DNA of 27,590 nt from JAZQQB01 sp045628865. GTDB taxonomy: Bacteria; Bacillota; Clostridia; Lachnospirales; Lachnospiraceae. Below, piece after piece: positions 8,866 to 17,934 of this stretch; position 1 is the stretch's first letter; each line of letters opens with the position of its first letter. The DNA lies in contig JAZQQB010000077.1 of assembly GCA_045628865.1 (NCBI GenBank), positions 1-27,590 of the forward strand, given 5' to 3'. The position numbers and the translations under genes are program-made. Under the pieces are notes generated by a model. That model worked only from the letters and a program-made list of their open reading frames with translations. It was not told the origin of the DNA and searched no databases.

Positions 8866-9810
8866 TTATAATGCATCCAGATCAAAAGCATCAAAAAACG
8901 CATCTCCCAAAACAGTTTCTTCCTCCTGGCGTGACCTGATAAAATACGCTTTCATCTCTGGATACTGTTTCGTTACATCCCGTTCTGACAAACGCTGCAA
9001 ACGATTCATGATTTCATCAAAATTATCATCTGTTAAGCATCCAGTTTCAACAAACAATCGATAGTGATCGTAAGAGCTTCCAAGTCCTTCCTCTATTACT
9101 TCCCAAGTTTCCTCATTCACACGTCCTACAGTATGTTCTATTAAATAGGAAGAAATAGTTTCCTTTACTTCCATGGAAAGTCCATCTGCATGGATCAATC
9201 TGAAAAAGCAGGCTCTGACTTTTTCTTTTCTTCGCTCATTTGGATAGGAAACAGCATCATAGTCCTTTCCCTCATAATCCTCTTCTCCACAGGTCCAAAG
9301 TTCAGAAAAACCTTCCATATCATCCTTTTTCAAAAAATCCAGTAAACGATCATCATACATCCGAAACCAATCAGCACTTCCAGCTTCCATTGGATTACAC
9401 AAAAATGGAGCATTTAATTCCACCATTGCCTTGGCTGTTAGATAGGAAACATCCTCTCCATAGCTTTTATCAAAAGAATCCCGAAATGTAATTTTTCGCA
9501 AGCCCTCACAGCCTAAAAAAATATTTTTTCCAAAGAAAATATCTTTTCCCGGCATGGAAACCTCTTCTAAGGTTTTGCTGTAAGCAAAAGCCCACTCCCC
9601 AACCTCTTCAATGGTATCAGGAAGCGTTACACCGTATAAGCCACGCAGACTTAAAAAAGCCTTTTTTCCAATAGCAAACACTTCTTTTCCTTCGATGCTT
9701 GCTGGAATCTCAATTTGAGAGCTATTGCCCTTTACCCCCTTTATCTCGATTCCTTTTTCTGTTTCTTCATATATAAAGGTAGTTTGATCCTTCTCATATT
9801 CCTTTGACAT
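8866..9810 (-). CDS. Cytoplasmic LRR_5 (BspA-type) leucine-rich repeat protein
   Basis: This 314-residue protein has no signal peptide. Residues about 10-115 contain three or four BspA-type repeats, recognisable from IEIPASIEGKEVFAIGKKAF, VTLPDTIEEVGEWAF and the GCEGLRKITF segment. The remaining 190 residues are acidic and helical, with no family I recognise. Most BspA-type LRR proteins are exported, so a cytoplasmic form suggests a protein-interaction role. It is the last gene of the nine-gene run, 20 bases after the MoxR-type ATPase, with the ribosome binding site AGAGGA. It may be a partner of the MoxR-VWA pair, but that is inferred only from position. Confidence 0.85.
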   Translation of the reverse strand: MSKEYEKDQTTFIYEETEKGIEIKGVKGNSSQIEIPASIEGKEVFAIGKKAFLSLRGLYGVTLPDTIEEVGEWAFAYSKTLEEVSMPGKDIFFGKNIFLGCEGLRKITFRDSFDKSYGEDVSYLTAKAMVELNAPFLCNPMEAGSADWFRMYDDRLLDFLKKDDMEGFSELWTCGEEDYEGKDYDAVSYPNERRKEKVRACFFRLIHADGLSMEVKETISSYLIEHTVGRVNEETWEVIEEGLGSSYDHYRLFVETGCLTDDNFDEIMNRLQRLSERDVTKQYPEMKAYFIRSRQEEETVLGDAFFDAFDLDAL

Positions 9811-9830
9811 GAATTCTTCCTCTCATCCAT

Positions 9831-11342
9831 CTACAGTTCCATTTCTTCAAGCTTAGATAAGATGGTATCCTTTCTTTCAGTGATCATCATTTTCTGATTG
9901 TACTTGGTGTAATCATCGCTTCCAAATAAACTGATGAAACGAGCTGTATAACTATTGACCGTCAGCTCTGTCACAACCAAAAGCATTTCGTTTCCATCTT
10001 CAAATACATCCTCCACAAAAGCAAACATCTCATGCATTTTTGCTTTGATCTTGCCATTGTCTTCCTTCATGGATAAAACCTGTTCATCAAACATCTTCTT
10101 TACAACTGCAAATGCGTCCTCAAAGCTTGCTGCATCAGAAAAACGAATGGCCTTTGCAGCTTCCTTATAGAAGTTTTCCAAAAAACGAAGCTTTCTTTTC
10201 TCAACATCTGATAAAGAACCCGCCAGTTTTAGGCTCTCCATTTTGCTTATCATACCCTTTTCAAAGGAAGAGAAACGATCTGCAAGTTCTAATGCAGTCT
10301 TCACCGGATTCACCTTCAAAGCCTTTAATGGTTTCATAAGCTCTGTCAGGGAATCGGATAATTCCATATGCTCCTGGATGTTTTGCTGGATCTTCTCGAT
10401 GAGCATAGAAACCAAAGCAACTCGTTCATCAAACTTCGCCATTCTTGCTCTTTCCTTAATCTGGGCTGTAGCCTTACCAGCAAGGATCTCGTTCACCTTA
10501 TAATCTCTCTTGTATTTCTGATAAATATCATAAAAAGCTGCAAATTCCTTGGTCACTCTATCATGATTTAAGTACTGACCAATCAGCACCTCATCTACCA
10601 CTAACCCTTCCTCTTCATATAAAAGCATGGTTTCTGACAGATCTTCCCATCCTCTGGCGGTCACATAATTTTTACCATCCACTGTGGATTCAATTCGATA
10701 AAAATCATCCTTTTTCAGATCAAGGTAGCTGATGATCGCGTTGTGAATATGTCTTTCCTTGGCATAGCTTTTCCAGATTCCATAATCTGCTTCCACATTT
10801 AAGATCTTTAATCGATCCATGGTAACCACGTCAAACTCACGAACGGATTTGTTAAACTCAGGTGGATTACCAGCTGTCACGATCACCCAGCCATCCGGAA
10901 TCTTATGGCGACCAAATACCTTATATTGCAAAAACTGAAGCATAGATGGGGCAAGGGTTTCTGAGACACAGTTGATCTCGTCCAAAAATAAGATTCCCTC
11001 CTTGATCCCACTTTTTTCCATTACCTCGTAAATGGAAGAAATAATCTCACTCATGGTATATTCTGAAACATCAAATTCCTCATCCCCATAGGTCTTGTGG
11101 CTGATAAAAGGAAGACCCAAGGCGGACTGTCTGGTATGATGTGTCATGGAATAGGAAACCAATGCAATGGATAATTCCGATGCGATCTGTTCCATAATGG
11201 CAGTTTTACCAATACCCGGTGCACCAATCAAAAACACTGGTCGTTGTCTTACAACGGGGATCTTGTATTCTCCATATTCATCCTTTTTTAAATATACGGT
11301 AACAGCATTCTTGATCTGCTCTTTTGCTTCTTTGATGTTCAT
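9831..11342 (-). CDS. MoxR-type AAA+ ATPase
   Basis: This is a 503-residue AAA+ ATPase. Numbered from the ATG at 11342, it has Walker A GAPGIGKTA (40-48), Walker B ILFLDE (117-122), a sensor-1 region TAGNP (157-161), then an alpha-helical C-terminal half with coiled-coil character (about 300-480). An ORF extension to 11516 exists, but it overlaps the upstream gene and reads as Arg/Ser-rich out-of-frame sequence. The ATG at 11342 has the site AGAGG eight bases upstream. MoxR ATPases act with VWA proteins as chaperones that mature or insert cofactors into enzyme complexes, and the VWA partner is directly upstream (31-base gap). The client is probably encoded in the same operon. Confidence 0.92.
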   Translation of the reverse strand: MNIKEAKEQIKNAVTVYLKKDEYGEYKIPVVRQRPVFLIGAPGIGKTAIMEQIASELSIALVSYSMTHHTRQSALGLPFISHKTYGDEEFDVSEYTMSEIISSIYEVMEKSGIKEGILFLDEINCVSETLAPSMLQFLQYKVFGRHKIPDGWVIVTAGNPPEFNKSVREFDVVTMDRLKILNVEADYGIWKSYAKERHIHNAIISYLDLKKDDFYRIESTVDGKNYVTARGWEDLSETMLLYEEEGLVVDEVLIGQYLNHDRVTKEFAAFYDIYQKYKRDYKVNEILAGKATAQIKERARMAKFDERVALVSMLIEKIQQNIQEHMELSDSLTELMKPLKALKVNPVKTALELADRFSSFEKGMISKMESLKLAGSLSDVEKRKLRFLENFYKEAAKAIRFSDAASFEDAFAVVKKMFDEQVLSMKEDNGKIKAKMHEMFAFVEDVFEDGNEMLLVVTELTVNSYTARFISLFGSDDYTKYNQKMMITERKDTILSKLEEMEL

Positions 11343-11373
11343 TCTATTATCCTCTTTCTCAAATTTACTACTT

Positions 11374-12678
11374 CTATGCATCCTCAGTGATCTCGTCTGG
11401 TGGAAGCACCAGCTTGATCGCCCAGTATGGAAGCTGCGGCTGATTGTCCTCATTGGATACAAATACAAAAGCCGCCTCATACTCCGGTTTCCTTTGCGGG
11501 AACAATCCATACCCATCTGTAAAATAGATCATACCTCTTAAATTCTCAAACTCTCCTTTAGAAATCATATCATCCACATAATCAAAGGCTGGTCTAAAAT
11601 CCGTTCCACCAAATCCACTTAATGTGGCTGTTTTCATAAAAGTATCAAAATCCTCATCACAGGTAATCTTACTATCACTTTGTACCATGTTATCACACTG
11701 TATGATATGGATATTCACCTTATGGAAAAAAGAATCCTGTGTCTTCATGATCTCATAGGTCTTTTGCAAAAAGCTCCTTAGCACGTTTCCCCTACAGGAG
11801 GCAGAAGTATCCAATACGATCACAAATTCCTTGATCTTTCGATTATCCTTATATTCCAAGGGTTCCACCAAAGGCATATTCTCATACAAAGACAAGCCAT
11901 AGGTATAATATACATAATCAAACTCATCATCATTCAAGCAAAGATCTTCACTTAATGAAATGAATTTTTCCAAAAATCCCTTGTAATCGTATTTTTTCCG
12001 ATTGGATTCCTCAATGCTTTTTAATAGTTCCTGATCTCCTCCGGCATCACCTGAAAATGCCTTTAATTCCTGGCGGATACGCTCACTGATCTTTTTCCAG
12101 TCCTCTAAACTAATTTCCAATGTAGCTTCCCCATCCCACTCATGGACATCTAATGCAAAGTCTTTATAAAATTCCTCGATCATTTCCATAGACATAGGAT
12201 TTCGGCGAAAATACGCATACAGCTTTTCAGCCGTAAGCCCGCCTGCCTCTTTTCCGTAAAAGGCAAGTCTATTCTTCAATCTCTCATCCTTATGAAGAGA
12301 AAATCCACTTAAATTCATGTGAATGATGATATTTTCCACAGCCATATCAGCAGCTAGATTCCACAGGGTATCATCCTTATTCGAAACATCACTTCCATGG
12401 TGAAAAATACAGTGAAGCAAACTGTGAAGACAGCTTCTTGTCAGATATGTCTGCTCTTTTTTATATTCTTTTAACACAAATAAAGGATCATAAAAAAGAG
12501 TAGAACCATTCAGTGCGATCCCATTAAAATAGGGACGTTCCTGATACTCCATTCTGGATAAAGCCACGTCAAAAAAACGTAAATTTACCAGGATCTGGTC
12601 AAATGCAAGCTTCATGATCTGCCTTGCTAAATTTGACTGTTCTCTCTTTTTTTGATCCATTTCGTTGTTCATGTCCAT
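11374..12678 (-). CDS. VWA-like protein with DUF2201 putative metallopeptidase domain
   Basis: This 434-residue protein has two parts. The N-terminal part (about 15-130) matches the DUF2201 putative metallopeptidase region, but the expected HExxH appears as HSLLH at 85-89, followed by His93-His94. The C-terminal part is a VWA-like domain with a complete MIDAS: DTSAS (290-294), a Thr in GFGGTDF and the Asp in YFTDGYG. There is no signal peptide, so it is cytoplasmic. The ATG is three bases after the GNAT stop, with its AGGA site inside that gene. DUF2201/VWA proteins are typically paired with MoxR ATPases, as here. The HSLLH variant argues against classical zinc-protease catalysis. Confidence 0.88.
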   Translation of the reverse strand: MDMNNEMDQKKREQSNLARQIMKLAFDQILVNLRFFDVALSRMEYQERPYFNGIALNGSTLFYDPLFVLKEYKKEQTYLTRSCLHSLLHCIFHHGSDVSNKDDTLWNLAADMAVENIIIHMNLSGFSLHKDERLKNRLAFYGKEAGGLTAEKLYAYFRRNPMSMEMIEEFYKDFALDVHEWDGEATLEISLEDWKKISERIRQELKAFSGDAGGDQELLKSIEESNRKKYDYKGFLEKFISLSEDLCLNDDEFDYVYYTYGLSLYENMPLVEPLEYKDNRKIKEFVIVLDTSASCRGNVLRSFLQKTYEIMKTQDSFFHKVNIHIIQCDNMVQSDSKITCDEDFDTFMKTATLSGFGGTDFRPAFDYVDDMISKGEFENLRGMIYFTDGYGLFPQRKPEYEAAFVFVSNEDNQPQLPYWAIKLVLPPDEITEDA

Positions 12679-12681
12679 GTA

Positions 12682-13800
12682 TTACAGTTCCTTTTTATAG
12701 AATGCATACTCTACCTTTCCATCATGGAGTTCCTCATAGTAATGTCCTGTTTCTTTTCCATCATGGATAAGGGCTGCAACCGACCGAACCTGATCCTTTT
12801 CCATCTTTTGTCGAAGGATTTCGGCAAAAGCCCCACCAAGTCCCACACTGTCTGGCTCCACACCCATATACAGAGTAATGTATTCCTTTGGTCTTTTTTT
12901 CACCTTTAGTATATGTAATATTTTTGGTAGAGTCAACCTGCCATTGGTGTAGCCATCATAATTTGGAATAGAGATCATAAATCCTTTTAATTCTCCGTCT
13001 TTTTTTGCAAGCTCCACATAGTAATAATCAAGCACATATTTTAAGGAAGAAAACAGTGCTAAAAACTGCTCCTGATTGATAAAATGATAGCCTGGAAATG
13101 TTGAAAACAAGCGGATCAGAGAATCATAAATAGCAAGTAATTCCTTTTCAAAACTCGCATTATCCGGGTGGGTTATCTCATAGCCTTTCTTTTTGATATA
13201 AGCCAGACGCTTCACACATTTTTCATTAGAATCTTCCTTTGTAGGAATACGGACAAGGTTTGAATAATAGTGATCTGATATGATAAATCCTGCCTTTTCC
13301 CAAAGTTCAGGATAATATGGCGGATTTAAAGGTTCTCCTGTATAGGTCTTCTCAAAATGATTTAGCTTGAAACGATATTTGATCCAAAAGGATGCATCCA
13401 ATGGACCTGCTAAGGCTTTTTTCCCCTTTTCCTTTGAAAAAGCAGCTATCTTCTCCATCAAAAGTTTCACTGGTTCTTCCTTATTGATACTTTCAAAAAA
13501 TCCCACATAGGAAAGATCATCATCCGCATACAAGGTAACCAAAGCCCTTGAAACTGTTGTTTCCGTATCCACATCAATGACTACAAAGGGCATCACCGTA
13601 AACTCATTGCTAAGCACATGAGTTCCCTCCAAAATTGAACGCTCTAATTTGGGGTCACAAAAAGAAGGTATCCGGATGGATTTTCCATTTCCAGATGCCT
13701 CCTGAATATGTAGTGTTTTCCCAAACAACTCCTTAGGAAGATGCAAAAAACGTGTCTTAATCTCCTGTTCAGTTCCATATAAGCAAGTATAATTTCCCAT
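12682..13800 (-). CDS. YghO-like GNAT-fold acyltransferase
   Basis: This 372-residue cytoplasmic protein resembles the YghO-like branch of the GNAT superfamily. The recognisable part is the central stretch VGFFESIN (98-105), AAFSKEKGKKALAGPLD and then NPPYYPELWEKAGF (about 170-183), which corresponds to the conserved GPxNFS and MPYNPPYY regions of that group. The C-terminal half (about 230-372) contains a second GNAT-like segment with GLGGAFAEILRQKM. The acceptor is unknown. Its place between the PEP-synthase-like enzyme (23-base gap) and the VWA gene suggests it modifies a product or protein of this operon. The GGAGG site supports the ATG at 13800. Confidence 0.75.
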   Translation of the reverse strand: MGNYTCLYGTEQEIKTRFLHLPKELFGKTLHIQEASGNGKSIRIPSFCDPKLERSILEGTHVLSNEFTVMPFVVIDVDTETTVSRALVTLYADDDLSYVGFFESINKEEPVKLLMEKIAAFSKEKGKKALAGPLDASFWIKYRFKLNHFEKTYTGEPLNPPYYPELWEKAGFIISDHYYSNLVRIPTKEDSNEKCVKRLAYIKKKGYEITHPDNASFEKELLAIYDSLIRLFSTFPGYHFINQEQFLALFSSLKYVLDYYYVELAKKDGELKGFMISIPNYDGYTNGRLTLPKILHILKVKKRPKEYITLYMGVEPDSVGLGGAFAEILRQKMEKDQVRSVAALIHDGKETGHYYEELHDGKVEYAFYKKEL

Positions 13801-13823
13801 GTCGCATCCTCCAGTAATATTTT

Positions 13824-16025
13824 TTATTCAAGCATTCTGATCAGCCCTGTATCTGCGTCAAGTTCCACCATATCCCCATTCTGTAAGATCCTGGTGGCAT
13901 CCTTCACATTCACCACTGCAGGCTTTCCCAATTCTCTTGTGACAATGGCGGTGTGACTAAGTAAAGATCCCTTTTCAGCAATGATACCCGCACAGTTTTT
14001 GATCAAAAATACCCAGCCTGGATCCGTCATTTTTGTCACCAGGATTTTCCCAGTGGTATCAATATCCTGGCTTGGCTTGTCTATTACAATGACCTGTCCA
14101 GTCACTTTTCCACCAGACACTCCTATTCCATGCAATACATCCTGTGCACACACGTAGCTTGTACTATTTTTCAAATGCTTGGAAACAACCTTTTTTTCAA
14201 AGATCAGTCTTGAAAATGCCGGAATGGTTTCATAAATCTCATATTCCTGTTTACGATCGCTTACTAATTTCTTGAAATCATCAAAGGCACCTGCCTTAAT
14301 CTCCTCATAGTATAAATAAAATACATCATAAGGTGTTTCAAGAAAGCCCTGTTCATACAAAAGGACACCTACCTTTAATAGAATTGCTCTTGCAATACCA
14401 AAGATCCTGCTTCTATTCAAACGGGAAACCTCACGATTATAGATTCCCAATTTGGCACGTCTTACAAATAATGTATTTTTGACTTTATTAGTCAATTCTT
14501 TTTCTTTTGTATTATTTAATGAGCTTCCATTCTTCTTGTCTGCTTTCACCTGAGCCAGCACATACGCATCCACCAGTTTAGGATCTGTACGATAGGTTTT
14601 GGTTTCTAGCTTTAATTCCTCTAAGATTCGATCTCCATATTCTGCAATATACGCTGACTTCGCAGTAGCAAAAACCTCGGAATCCATGCCATCCTTCTTT
14701 GCCAAAGCCACCAGTTCTTCCATTGCCTTCACAGGCTTCATACTCTCTAGATTCTTGATGCAAGAAAGGGCATTTTTGTGTTTTTTACCTGCAAGGGCCG
14801 TATAGATAAAGGCATACATATCATTGATCAAAGTAATGTCCCACTTTGAAGTCAGCTCCTTTTTGATGGATTCATAAATCCCAAGAAGTTCCTGAATCTC
14901 ATTGCTTGCTTCCACACTCTTCCAATAATTCGGAAGTTCTTTTCGAAAATATGTATTCAATTCCTCCATAAGCTTTGGTGTCTTACGAAGATAGGAAAAA
15001 AATCCATGGAGTAAACGAAGCTTTGTGGATAGCTTTACCTTGTGTTTTGTCGAGACCACTGTTTTTTGACTCACACCAAGCATTTCCTGCCAGATAGCGA
15101 TCACTTTTTTAGAAAAAGGAAGTAACTCCAATACTGTATACCAATTACTAATCCTGTAGTAGATCCTGCCATTGGCCATATCTGTCATATGCTGCAGCGA
15201 TGGCTGCATACGATCCACCAATTGTTTATTCCTGGTCAAACGAAGTACCAATGTTTCAAAAACCTTGTAATATATCTCATGTACAAAGCTCTGTGTCAGT
15301 GGAAGCGTTATCCCTGGATAGCTTTCTACAATATTGCTGTTATCTAAAATAATACAATCTAATGCTTCCTTAGAAAGGGTTGTGATAGGACGCACCTGCA
15401 ACAGATAAATCTTCCCATCCAAAATCGCATACTCTACATCCATTTCCTGTGAAAAATGCTTTCTGATCTGGCCTGACATCTTTACAAGCTCCTTGATCTG
15501 ATGCTCTGTAAGCTTTGGAGTTTCCTCCGTACCATCTCTTAAATACATCTGGTCATCTGCATTATAATAATAGGTGGTGGTTTCAATCTTATCCTCCACC
15601 ACGTTGTTACCTAGTCCGAAACCTGCAACAATCACAATCTCATTTAAGATTCCCAATGGATTGGCGCTAAATAACACACCCGAAACCTCTGCATCCACCA
15701 TTTCCTGAATGATGACCACCATGTGACCCTCTTTTGCTTCTTTGCTTCCCACTGCGGTTTGATAGGTTCCGATCAGGGTTTCATCCGCACTTTCTTTTAC
15801 CTTCCGAAAGGCCGAAACCACATCTTCTCTTTTTACATTTAAAATAGTATCAAACTGTCCTGCATAGGAACTTTCATCTCCATCCTCTGCTGTGAAGGAA
15901 GAGCGAACTGCGAACTTTTTCGCTGTGGAAAAAGACAGGTCGATCTCACTTTCCTCAGTAACCATGATAAATCTTGGCACCAAAAATCCCATATCCTGCA
16001 AGATTCGTAAATTATCTGCTTTCAT
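13824..16025 (-). CDS. PEP-synthase/PPDK-like phosphotransferase lacking the PEP barrel
   Basis: From the ATG at 16025 this is a 733-residue protein. The N-terminal PPDK_N ATP-grasp domain (about 1-235) shows FAVRSSFTAEDGDESSYAGQ and ends with VEYAILDGKIYLLQVRPITT. A helical middle domain (about 240-610) follows. The C-terminal PEP-utilisers mobile domain contains GSLLSHTAIVTRELGKPAVV with phospho-accepting His691. The TIM-barrel PEP/pyruvate domain of PpsA or PpdK is absent, an arrangement known from rifampin phosphotransferases. It probably moves a phosphate from ATP through His691 to an unknown substrate bound by the middle domain. An in-frame start at 16061 overlaps UbiA; the later ATG has AGAGG at a good distance and a four-base gap, so I prefer it. 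Confidence 0.85.
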   Translation of the reverse strand: MKADNLRILQDMGFLVPRFIMVTEESEIDLSFSTAKKFAVRSSFTAEDGDESSYAGQFDTILNVKREDVVSAFRKVKESADETLIGTYQTAVGSKEAKEGHMVVIIQEMVDAEVSGVLFSANPLGILNEIVIVAGFGLGNNVVEDKIETTTYYYNADDQMYLRDGTEETPKLTEHQIKELVKMSGQIRKHFSQEMDVEYAILDGKIYLLQVRPITTLSKEALDCIILDNSNIVESYPGITLPLTQSFVHEIYYKVFETLVLRLTRNKQLVDRMQPSLQHMTDMANGRIYYRISNWYTVLELLPFSKKVIAIWQEMLGVSQKTVVSTKHKVKLSTKLRLLHGFFSYLRKTPKLMEELNTYFRKELPNYWKSVEASNEIQELLGIYESIKKELTSKWDITLINDMYAFIYTALAGKKHKNALSCIKNLESMKPVKAMEELVALAKKDGMDSEVFATAKSAYIAEYGDRILEELKLETKTYRTDPKLVDAYVLAQVKADKKNGSSLNNTKEKELTNKVKNTLFVRRAKLGIYNREVSRLNRSRIFGIARAILLKVGVLLYEQGFLETPYDVFYLYYEEIKAGAFDDFKKLVSDRKQEYEIYETIPAFSRLIFEKKVVSKHLKNSTSYVCAQDVLHGIGVSGGKVTGQVIVIDKPSQDIDTTGKILVTKMTDPGWVFLIKNCAGIIAEKGSLLSHTAIVTRELGKPAVVNVKDATRILQNGDMVELDADTGLIRMLE

Positions 16026-16029
16026 TCTA

Positions 16030-16938
16030 CTATCCTCTAACACCAAGTAAGAATAACACAATAGTTAAGATCATCATGGATTCCTGGAAATAGGTATATA
16101 ATTCAACACGACTAACAATCTTGTATCTGGTTGGATCCTTCTTAAAGTCAATAAATACCCATGTCATCCAGCTTACCAGAATAAATAAGGCTGCCACTGA
16201 AATCTTATTTAAATTCCATACTAAGATAAAGTTTGTAATAATATCCATCCAGGTTACGATAAGTACAAAATTTACAGCCTTTTTGTAACCAAACAACTTG
16301 GAATAGGTCGTGTATTCTGTTTCGTCCTTTGGCGCACGGATCTTTCTGGAAACCTCCCAGATCAGTGCTGGGAAATATAAGGTAAATAACGCCATAGCAT
16401 TGGTCAAGTCAAACGCTGGAATATCATATTTTATTACCGTAAAGGAAATAATGTAGGTATTGATCAAAAGCTGCACTGGATTGTGTGTTACAAGGGCAAG
16501 TGGCAAGCTTTTGGCAATCTTATGTTTTTGGAAAAACCACACTGCCATCAAGGATCCATAGGTATAAAGGATCAAACAGAATATGAAGTTATTCATAAAT
16601 ATGAAATTGATGACCAAAGTAAATGCAATCAGAATACTAACAAAAATGGCCAGATCCTTTTTGTGTACTCGTCCCGATGGAAGTGGACGGTGCGCAAACA
16701 AACGACAATCCAACTCATAATCCTTAAAATCATCTGCGATCCTTAACCAGCACAAAAAACTGAACACAGTAAATCCACAAACAATCTCCTGAATTCCTAA
16801 GTCAAACGAAGTCACACCATGATTCAATAAAATAATAAAATGGATCTCTGCTGCCACCAAAAAACCCAACAATAATCTTGGAATAATTGGGTACATCTCT
16901 TTAAAATAAATATGTAGTCTCTTAATAGCCTGTATCAT
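16030..16938 (-). CDS. UbiA-family prenyltransferase
   Basis: This 302-residue integral membrane protein has about eight or nine hydrophobic segments. The first Asp-rich motif, DDFKDYELD at 69-77, fits the (N/D)DxxDxxxD signature of UbiA enzymes and is followed by RPLPSGR. The second conserved loop, RKIRAPKDETEYTTYS (198-213), is recognisable but has a single Asp where DxxxD is usual. The family transfers prenyl groups to aromatic acceptors or, in archaea, to geranylgeranylglyceryl phosphate. No quinone or haem genes are nearby. The CarS-like gene lies 22 bases upstream, which points to a lipid acceptor, although this is inference. Confidence 0.9.
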   Translation of the reverse strand: MIQAIKRLHIYFKEMYPIIPRLLLGFLVAAEIHFIILLNHGVTSFDLGIQEIVCGFTVFSFLCWLRIADDFKDYELDCRLFAHRPLPSGRVHKKDLAIFVSILIAFTLVINFIFMNNFIFCLILYTYGSLMAVWFFQKHKIAKSLPLALVTHNPVQLLINTYIISFTVIKYDIPAFDLTNAMALFTLYFPALIWEVSRKIRAPKDETEYTTYSKLFGYKKAVNFVLIVTWMDIITNFILVWNLNKISVAALFILVSWMTWVFIDFKKDPTRYKIVSRVELYTYFQESMMILTIVLFLLGVRG

Positions 16939-16960
16939 ATTTTTTCCCTTTCCTGCTTCC

Positions 16961-17539
16961 TTACAAATTCTTCCTGATTTTACATTTATATAAAATCAGA
17001 TTGATCACAATATGCGTGATCCCTCCTAATAATACATAAGCGATATATCCAGGTATGGATAGATGTGCCACGATGGCAAGCACCACCATTACTCCAAACA
17101 TGGAATCTAACTGATCATTTATGAAAAACAAAATACCTATTTTGGATTGCAGTGTTTTTCCATCTGGGATATCCACTCTTCTTTTGATAAAGCTGTTTGG
17201 CAATTCACAAATCATATAGGCAAACCCAAACAGGGCACCTACCACCATGTTGAAAAGCACTGTATTATCATGGTATTTGTAAATATCACAAAGCTCATTT
17301 TTAGAAATGCCCTGTAACAAAAGTCCATAAAGGATCTGCACCACCATGCAGATAATGATCATGGAGAAAAATCCAATAATGGTCTTATGATCTCCAAAGA
17401 TTCTTTTTCCATCCTTCCAGTTTTTTCCACCATCAATGGGATATTTGTGTTTTTTATAAAAGCCTGTTTTGCAAAAAATCATATTAAAGATGCCGCCTAG
17501 AATGACGCACATCATGGTTAAATACATTCTACCTATCAT
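16961..17539 (-). CDS. CarS-like CDP-archaeol synthase family membrane protein
   Basis: This 192-residue protein has about four or five membrane segments. The motif KYPIDGGKNWKDGKRIFGDHKT (about 32-53) followed by GFF closely matches the cytosolic signature of the CarS/DUF46 family, as do LPNSFIKRRVDIP and the later NDQLDSMFG. Known members use CTP to activate unsaturated archaetidic acid to CDP-archaeol; bacterial members are mostly uncharacterised. Length fits the family (about 165-195). It overlaps the upstream lipid kinase by four bases (ATGA) and precedes UbiA. Together with the kinase it could make a CDP-activated lipid. Whether the substrate is ether, isoprenoid or diacyl cannot be seen. 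Confidence 0.82.
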   Translation of the reverse strand: MIGRMYLTMMCVILGGIFNMIFCKTGFYKKHKYPIDGGKNWKDGKRIFGDHKTIIGFFSMIIICMVVQILYGLLLQGISKNELCDIYKYHDNTVLFNMVVGALFGFAYMICELPNSFIKRRVDIPDGKTLQSKIGILFFINDQLDSMFGVMVVLAIVAHLSIPGYIAYVLLGGITHIVINLILYKCKIRKNL

Positions 17540-17934
17540 AACAACGCCATCCCTATGATCATAAATTCCACAATAAAGTAAACTACACCAAAAAATAATA
17601 CTGCTGCCGCTGCAATATCCTTCACATACTTGATCTCCTCACGGATCTCATCTGAAATAAAATTGGCAACATGCTCAATAGCGGTATTTAAAAGCTCTGC
17701 TGAAAAAACGCCCCCTACTGCTAATAAATACGCAAGATAATAGGATACCTTTACCCTAAGGATCAGATTTAGAACCAGAAAGAAACCTGCAATCATCCCA
17801 TAAATAGCAAAATTCTTCTCCGTTTTAAATGCAAACCAAAGTCCCTGATGCGCACACCTGACACTATCCCACAATGTTCTGTTCTTTAAATCTTCAACAC
17901 TTTTATGACTGTTTTTGTCCTTATCTTCTTTCAT
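17536..17934 (-). CDS. DgkA-family lipid kinase (diacylglycerol/undecaprenol kinase type)
   Basis: This 132-residue protein has three membrane segments, at about 43-60, 65-85 and 110-130. The family motif FSAELLNTAIEHV (77-89) supplies the conserved Glu80 and Glu87, and YVKDIAAAAVL (103-113) supplies the conserved Lys-Asp. The N-terminal 15 residues are hydrophilic. DgkA proteins phosphorylate diacylglycerol in Gram-negatives and mainly undecaprenol in Gram-positives. Here it sits between the dehydrogenase (14-base overlap) and the CarS-like gene (ATGA overlap), so it may phosphorylate the lipid alcohol used by the next enzyme. The more usual neighbours of this gene in Firmicutes, ybeY and era, are absent, so it may be a paralogue. 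Confidence 0.9.
   Translation of the reverse strand: MKEDKDKNSHKSVEDLKNRTLWDSVRCAHQGLWFAFKTEKNFAIYGMIAGFFLVLNLILRVKVSYYLAYLLAVGGVFSAELLNTAIEHVANFISDEIREEIKYVKDIAAAAVLFFGVVYFIVEFMIIGMALL

Noticed and set aside
11343..11516. N-terminal extension of the MoxR ATPase frame
   Set aside because: It overlaps the VWA gene out of frame, reads as Arg/Ser-rich sequence without family match, and the ATG at 11342 has a proper ribosome binding site.
14578..14763. Minus-strand 61-residue ORF
   Set aside because: It lies wholly inside the PEP-synthase-like gene in another frame.
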